64,000 bases of DNA from NCBI RefSeq assembly GCF_014697105.1, contig NZ_JACJRF010000005.1, positions 149,097 to 213,096 of the forward strand. The letters are read 5' to 3'. The translations under genes and the position numbers were made by a program. The stretch comes from Anabaena subtropica FACHB-260 (lineage in GTDB: Bacteria > Cyanobacteriota > Cyanobacteriia > Cyanobacteriales > Nostocaceae). Shown here piece after piece: positions 59,494-64,000 of the stretch. Below the pieces are notes generated by a model. The model had not been told where the DNA came from. It made no database searches and worked only from the letters and a program-made list of their open reading frames with translations. Position 1 is the stretch's first letter; each line of letters begins with the position of its first letter.

Positions 59494-60090
59494 ATGCAAA
59501 ATAACGTTTGGTTTCGCCAGTTAGTCTGGATTGATTACCGACTAGCCGTATTATTTCTGATGATTATTCCAATTATTCTGCTGATTTGGGCTTATGCTCA
59601 ACAAGCTGAAGGAATACAAAGGCTATTAATGATTTACTGGCGAGCTTCTAGCCTACTAGCCATCACCATTTACCTCATGATTGCCCAGTACCCAGTTAGT
59701 TTTATCTCTGGGTTAATAGGACAAATCATCATTCCGATTTCTCTATGGTTTTGGGTTGATCTCAACGATGAAATTGAGTATCAACCAAGTGGGTTGTTAA
59801 AACTCAGCTTTACTTCTTGGCGTTGGGCAGTCACCATTTATTCTATCTTGGGGACTATAGCCTTTGTACCTTTTTTGGGTTGTGCTTTTGCCGGGAATGT
59901 GAGCCAGAATCCTACGTGTAATGTCTGGTTTGAAGCTCCCTTACTGTTTAAAGATTATTTCCACTACAATAGTAAGCCTGGCTTTTTAGGATTTTTAGGA
60001 ATAGTTGGTTTAATCATATATGTGCTGTATCTAAGCTACTTTGTCTTAGTGAAGTTGGGCAAGCAGGGACGTTCGGCTACACCACAGTAA
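59494..60090 (+). CDS. Cyanobacterial conserved membrane protein (DUF3177-like)
   Basis: Multi-TM 198-aa ORF; family name from memory. Confidence 0.6.
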   Translation: MQNNVWFRQLVWIDYRLAVLFLMIIPIILLIWAYAQQAEGIQRLLMIYWRASSLLAITIYLMIAQYPVSFISGLIGQIIIPISLWFWVDLNDEIEYQPSGLLKLSFTSWRWAVTIYSILGTIAFVPFLGCAFAGNVSQNPTCNVWFEAPLLFKDYFHYNSKPGFLGFLGIVGLIIYVLYLSYFVLVKLGKQGRSATPQ

Positions 60091-60130
60091 ACTATCACTA
60101 CGCTTCAATTCTCAATTTCCAGCTTTTAAA

Positions 60131-60427
60131 ATGAACCCAATTGGCAAGCGGCTAGAACAATACACTACCAAACGTCTGCAAGAAGTTTTATTAGTAACAG
60201 TGGAAATCGCCGATGAACAAGACAAAGTAGCCATCTTCAAAGGTTTTTCTAGTTCATTGATGCGTCCGACTGCATTTGATCCCGATGTCCCAGTGATTCC
60301 AGACGGGGCAAGAGTTATTAGTATTGATCGCATAGCCAGTCCTTATAATCCTGAATCCCCCCGTTACATCCAACGTGAAATTTCCTGGGAAGCTATGGAA
60401 ATTATTCTCGCGGAAGTGGGTGTTTGA
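60131..60427 (+). CDS. Conserved hypothetical cyanobacterial protein, 98 aa
   Basis: Complete compact ORF upstream of cbiD. Confidence 0.65.
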   Translation: MNPIGKRLEQYTTKRLQEVLLVTVEIADEQDKVAIFKGFSSSLMRPTAFDPDVPVIPDGARVISIDRIASPYNPESPRYIQREISWEAMEIILAEVGV

Positions 60428-60480
60428 GTGGGGAAATGAGGGCGAATTACTATGAACTGTGGACTATTGACTATTAACTA

Positions 60481-61593
60481 ATGCGTAGCGGATATACTTT
60501 ACCTGTTTTTGCTTGTGCTGCTGCTATTGCGGCTTTGCATTGGTTGCGTCAACGTCAATCGCTACAAGTTGCATTGGTAGATTTGATTGAGCCTGCACAA
60601 ATTGCGGAAGTACCTGTTGAACAGGTGGCAGGATTATCGGCAAATATGGCTTTAGCAATTACTCGCAGTGCTCCTGGTGATAATCTTGATTTGACTAAAA
60701 ATACCCCGATTTGGGCTTTGGTGGAATGGGGCGGTGTTGGGGATGAGCCGGTAACTATCAAAGGTGGAGAAGGGATTGGTAAGCAAACCAAGGCTGATAA
60801 TCAAGCTGCTATTTATAGTTATGCTCAAAGGTTGTTAAAAGAGAACTTATCTCGATTATTAGCCGCAGACGAAAGAATTATTGTCACCATAATTTTACCA
60901 GAGGGGCGATCGCTCGCTGTTCGTACTTCTAATTCTGCTTTTGGGGTTGTGGAAGGACTCTCTCTATTAGGCACAACAGGTATTTCTCAACCTTTGAGTT
61001 CACCAGATCAACTAGATGCTTTTCGCAGCGAATTACAACACAAAGCTAGTTTGTTTGAGAGTCTGGTATTTTGCATTGGGGAGAATGGCTTAGATTTAGC
61101 GCCAAAAATCGGTATTAATCCTGAGAAATTAGTAAAAACTGCTAATTGGTTAGGGCCGATGTTGGTGGAAGCTGATGCTTTGGGTGTTAAGGAAATCTTA
61201 TTGTTTGGCTATCACGGTAAGTTAATGAAACTAGCCGGGGGAATTTTTCACACCCACCACCATTTAGCTGATGGACGGCGAGAAGTTTTAGCAGCACAGT
61301 GTGCTTTAGCTGGTTTAAGTAAACAAGATATAGAAGTAGTATTTCATAGCCCGACGGCAGAAGCTGCTCTGAAACACTTAAAAGCGTTAGATGCTGCTAC
61401 TGGTAGTGATTGGGTGAATCAAGTTTATAGTGCGATCGCCGAAACTATCGATGCTCGTTGTCATGAATATATTCAAAGCCAGAGTAGTAGAGGCGCACCA
61501 GTCACAGTCTGCGGCTCTATTTTGTTTGACCGCGATCGCAAAATTATCGTAAAGAGCAAAACTGCTTGTAACTTACTGGGAAATTTATGTTAA
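60481..61593 (+). CDS. cbiD: Cobalt-precorrin-5B C(1)-methyltransferase CbiD
   Basis: RSGYTLPVFACAAAIAALHWL...ALVEWGGVGDEPVTIKGGEGIGKQTK...LLFGYHGKLMKLAGGIFHTHHHLADGRRE. Confidence 0.93.
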   Translation: MRSGYTLPVFACAAAIAALHWLRQRQSLQVALVDLIEPAQIAEVPVEQVAGLSANMALAITRSAPGDNLDLTKNTPIWALVEWGGVGDEPVTIKGGEGIGKQTKADNQAAIYSYAQRLLKENLSRLLAADERIIVTIILPEGRSLAVRTSNSAFGVVEGLSLLGTTGISQPLSSPDQLDAFRSELQHKASLFESLVFCIGENGLDLAPKIGINPEKLVKTANWLGPMLVEADALGVKEILLFGYHGKLMKLAGGIFHTHHHLADGRREVLAAQCALAGLSKQDIEVVFHSPTAEAALKHLKALDAATGSDWVNQVYSAIAETIDARCHEYIQSQSSRGAPVTVCGSILFDRDRKIIVKSKTACNLLGNLC

Positions 61594-61691
61594 TTTATTA
61601 TGAATAATCATAAATAATTCCAATAAATAACTTTTTCAGTAGCAACCATAGTGTAATTTATACCTCTTAATACAATGCCGTAGTGGCAAAA

Positions 61692-61763
61692 CAAACGCAT
61701 TCTACCTAGCGTTTGTCATAAATCAATTCACCATTTATCAGCCCAAGCAAGCTGGAAATGGTG
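61692..61763 (+). promoter_or_regulatory. Two hairpins upstream of guaA
   Basis: CAAACGC/GCGTTTG (61692-61715) and CACCATTT..CAGC/GCTG.AAATGGTG (61729-61763). Confidence 0.4.
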
Positions 61764-61819
61764 TTTATGTTCAGAACCCAAAACAACCATCTACTACCAG
61801 ACTTACACTTTCTCTATTT

Positions 61820-63442
61820 ATGAATACAGCGGTGACTCTACTAACCGAACAAGCCCCTCAACCAGTGGAAGAGTTTGGGCGGCTTGAGCGTCAAATCATT
61901 ATCATATTAGACTTCGGCTCTCAGTATTCAGAACTGATTGCTAGGCGCATCCGCGAGACTCAAGTATACTCTGAAGTCTTGTCTTATCGCACCCCTGCTG
62001 AACAGTTGCGCCAATTAAATCCCAAGGGAATTATTCTTTCTGGTGGCCCCAATTCAGTTTATAGCGATCGCGCTCCCCATTGTGACCCAGAAATCTGGAA
62101 TTTGGGAGTCCCAATTTTGGGTGTCTGCTACGGAATGCAGTTGATGGTAAACCAACTCGGCGGGGAAGTAGCCAAGGCTGACCGGGGTGAGTATGGCAAA
62201 GCATCACTACATATTGATGATCCCACAGACCTACTGACCAACGTCGAAGATGGCACTACGATGTGGATGAGTCATGGCGATTCAGTCACAAAAATGCCCC
62301 CAGGGTTTGAAGTCCTGGCTCACACGGATAATACACCTTGCGCGGCGGTTGCTGACCATGACAAAAAACTTTATGGTGTGCAGTTCCACCCAGAAGTAGT
62401 CCATTCCATTGGTGGTTTGGCATTAATCCGCAACTTTGTTTACCACATCTGCGAGTGTGAACCCACTTGGACGACAGCAGCTTTTGTGGAAGAAGCCATT
62501 CGGGAGGTTCGCGCTAAAGTTGGTGAAAAACGCGTACTTTTGGCGCTTTCGGGAGGAGTAGATTCTTCTACCCTGGCTTTTTTAATGCACAAAGCCATTG
62601 GTGACCAATTGACCTGTGTATTTATCGACCAAGGCTTTATGCGGAAGTATGAGCCGGAAAGGTTGGTGAAACTATTTCAGGAGCAGTTTCATATCCCTGT
62701 GGAATATGTTAACGCCCGCGATCGCTTCTTAGCAATCATGTCCGGTGTGACTGACCCAGAAGAAAAACGCCGTCGCATCGGACACGAATTTATCCAAGTA
62801 TTTGAAGAAACATCCAAAAATCTTGGCCCCTTTGATTATCTAGCTCAAGGGACTCTTTACCCAGATGTCATTGAATCGGCTGATACCAATGTTGACCCCC
62901 AAACTGGGGAACGGGTAGCAGTGAAAATCAAAAGCCATCACAACGTAGGTGGATTACCCAAAGACCTGAGATTTAAACTAGTCGAACCCCTGCGGAAACT
63001 TTTTAAAGATGAAGTCCGTAAAGTAGGGCGGTCTGTTGGTTTACCAGAAGAGATTGTCCAACGTCAACCATTCCCCGGCCCTGGTTTAGCGATTCGGATT
63101 TTGGGTGAAGTCACCGCCGACAGGTTGAACATTCTCCGCGATGCTGATTTGATTGTCCGCCAAGAAATTAACCAACGTGGTTTGTACAATGAATACTGGC
63201 AAGCATTCGCTGTGTTACTTCCTATTCGTAGTGTAGGTGTAATGGGTGATCAACGCACCTATGCTTACCCCATTGTTTTGCGGATTGTCAAGAGCGAAGA
63301 TGGCATGACCGCAGATTGGGCGCGTGTACCTTACGATGTGTTAGAAGCAATTTCTAACCGCATTGTGAATGAGGTGAAAGGTGTTAACCGCGTGGTGTTT
63401 GATATTACCTCTAAGCCACCCGGAACCATCGAGTGGGAATGA
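61820..63442 (+). CDS. guaA: GMP synthase (glutamine-hydrolysing)
   Basis: Class I amidotransferase [11 protein letters not shown]-loop [14 protein letters not shown]-terminal [13 protein letters not shown]. Confidence 0.98.
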   Translation: MNTAVTLLTEQAPQPVEEFGRLERQIIIILDFGSQYSELIARRIRETQVYSEVLSYRTPAEQLRQLNPKGIILSGGPNSVYSDRAPHCDPEIWNLGVPILGVCYGMQLMVNQLGGEVAKADRGEYGKASLHIDDPTDLLTNVEDGTTMWMSHGDSVTKMPPGFEVLAHTDNTPCAAVADHDKKLYGVQFHPEVVHSIGGLALIRNFVYHICECEPTWTTAAFVEEAIREVRAKVGEKRVLLALSGGVDSSTLAFLMHKAIGDQLTCVFIDQGFMRKYEPERLVKLFQEQFHIPVEYVNARDRFLAIMSGVTDPEEKRRRIGHEFIQVFEETSKNLGPFDYLAQGTLYPDVIESADTNVDPQTGERVAVKIKSHHNVGGLPKDLRFKLVEPLRKLFKDEVRKVGRSVGLPEEIVQRQPFPGPGLAIRILGEVTADRLNILRDADLIVRQEINQRGLYNEYWQAFAVLLPIRSVGVMGDQRTYAYPIVLRIVKSEDGMTADWARVPYDVLEAISNRIVNEVKGVNRVVFDITSKPPGTIEWE

Positions 63443-63482
63443 TTTCAATTTTGGATTTTGGATTGAAAATATAGTAATTATG

Positions 63483-63506
63483 TAGGGTGGGCGTTGCCCA
63501 CCTTAT
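63483..63506. repeat. Palindromic dispersed repeat (TAGGGTGGGCGTTGCCCACCTTAT)
   Basis: GGTGGGC...GCCCACC stem downstream of guaA; may act as terminator. Confidence 0.6.
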
Positions 63507-63583
63507 TTGTTGTTAACTTCCCAGCTATTTGCTGAAAATTCAATACCAAAGGTAAAAATTGCCACATTCTTTAGAGGTTAGTC

Positions 63584-63874
63584 ATGGGGATTGATGAAAT
63601 ACTTAAAGCTTACCGTGAAGAAATTTTGAGAATTGCTGCTCAGTACGGAGCATATAATTTGCGAGTATTTGGCTCAGTTGCTAGAGGTGAAGCAAGACCA
63701 GATAGTGATGTAGATTTTTTGGTAGAACTTGAACCACAAAGAACTTTATTAGATCAAATTGCTTTGATGCAATCATTGGAAGATTTGCTGGGACGTAAAG
63801 TAGATATAACTGAACCAGAAACTCTACATGAGTGTATTAAAGAAAAAGTGCTAAAAGAAGCTGTCGTTTTATGA
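63584..63874 (+). CDS. MntA-type minimal nucleotidyltransferase
   Basis: LRVFGSVARGEARPDSDVDFLVEL (GSxxRGxxxxxSDxD); ATGA overlap with the following HepT-like start. Confidence 0.92.
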   Translation: MGIDEILKAYREEILRIAAQYGAYNLRVFGSVARGEARPDSDVDFLVELEPQRTLLDQIALMQSLEDLLGRKVDITEPETLHECIKEKVLKEAVVL

Positions 63875-63930
63875 GAGATGACTGTCTTTACTTAGAGGTG
63901 ATTCGTAAAGAAAATCTAAAGAGCTTTTGA
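63871..63930 (+). pseudogene. HepT remnant (19 codons)
   Basis: Translation MRDDCLYLEVIRKENLKSF*; the first ~9 residues resemble the HepT N-terminus, then it terminates. Confidence 0.6.
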
Positions 63931-64000
63931 GTAATCTGGACTAGATTTTAATCTAGATCAGGTTGAGTAGTTGTAGAAAATATGAGTAGTCTACCTAAGA

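Noticed and set aside
1-64000. Scan for tRNA or rRNA genes
   Set aside because: No segment with recognisable tRNA T-loop/acceptor pattern or rRNA sequence was noticed by eye; a tRNAscan/Infernal run would be decisive.

Overview
The window is chromosomal DNA from a filamentous, heterocyst-type cyanobacterium of the Nostoc/Anabaena group. Evidence for this is frequent HIP1 GCGATCGC sites, heptameric STRRs, a kaiABC-hgdD gene order, CP12, Ycf20 and flavodiiron proteins. No tools were run, so product names come from recognising protein motifs in the supplied ORFs. Main blocks, left to right: (1) SSB-like protein, fused oligopeptide ABC ATPase, SDR, S4-domain protein; (2) hgdD (TolC-like) and kaiC-kaiB-kaiA on the minus strand, with an N-terminally truncated KaiA and a divergent histidine kinase carrying degenerate receiver domains and inverted repeat elements in its coding frame; (3) a Wzx/Wzy-type exopolysaccharide cluster (about 14.4-27.5 kb), AT-rich in its core; (4) envelope/secreted proteins, a GT39-like glycosyltransferase, Ycf20-glycerate kinase, and a coupled pair of a 1817-aa hybrid kinase and a GGDEF response regulator; (5) SelO; (6) an flv4-(Sll0218/PsiE-like)-flv2 operon lying between remnants of a CmpBCD/NrtBCD-type bicarbonate/nitrate ABC transporter (truncated permease, ATPase cut off from its binding-protein domain, second ATPase lacking Walker A); (7) YegS-like kinase, ExoD, PAP/fibrillin, and a 21-repeat/20-spacer CRISPR array with no cas genes in view, whose first repeat supplies the stop codon of the PAP gene; (8) metallophosphoesterase, FIST protein, CP12, CbiD, GuaA, and an MntA-type nucleotidyltransferase followed by a 19-codon HepT remnant. 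The observations I would follow up first are the eroded cmp locus around the flv4-2 operon, the truncated KaiA beside a pseudo-receiver kinase, the CRISPR/PAP overlap and inferred array polarity, and several MITE-like dispersed repeats.
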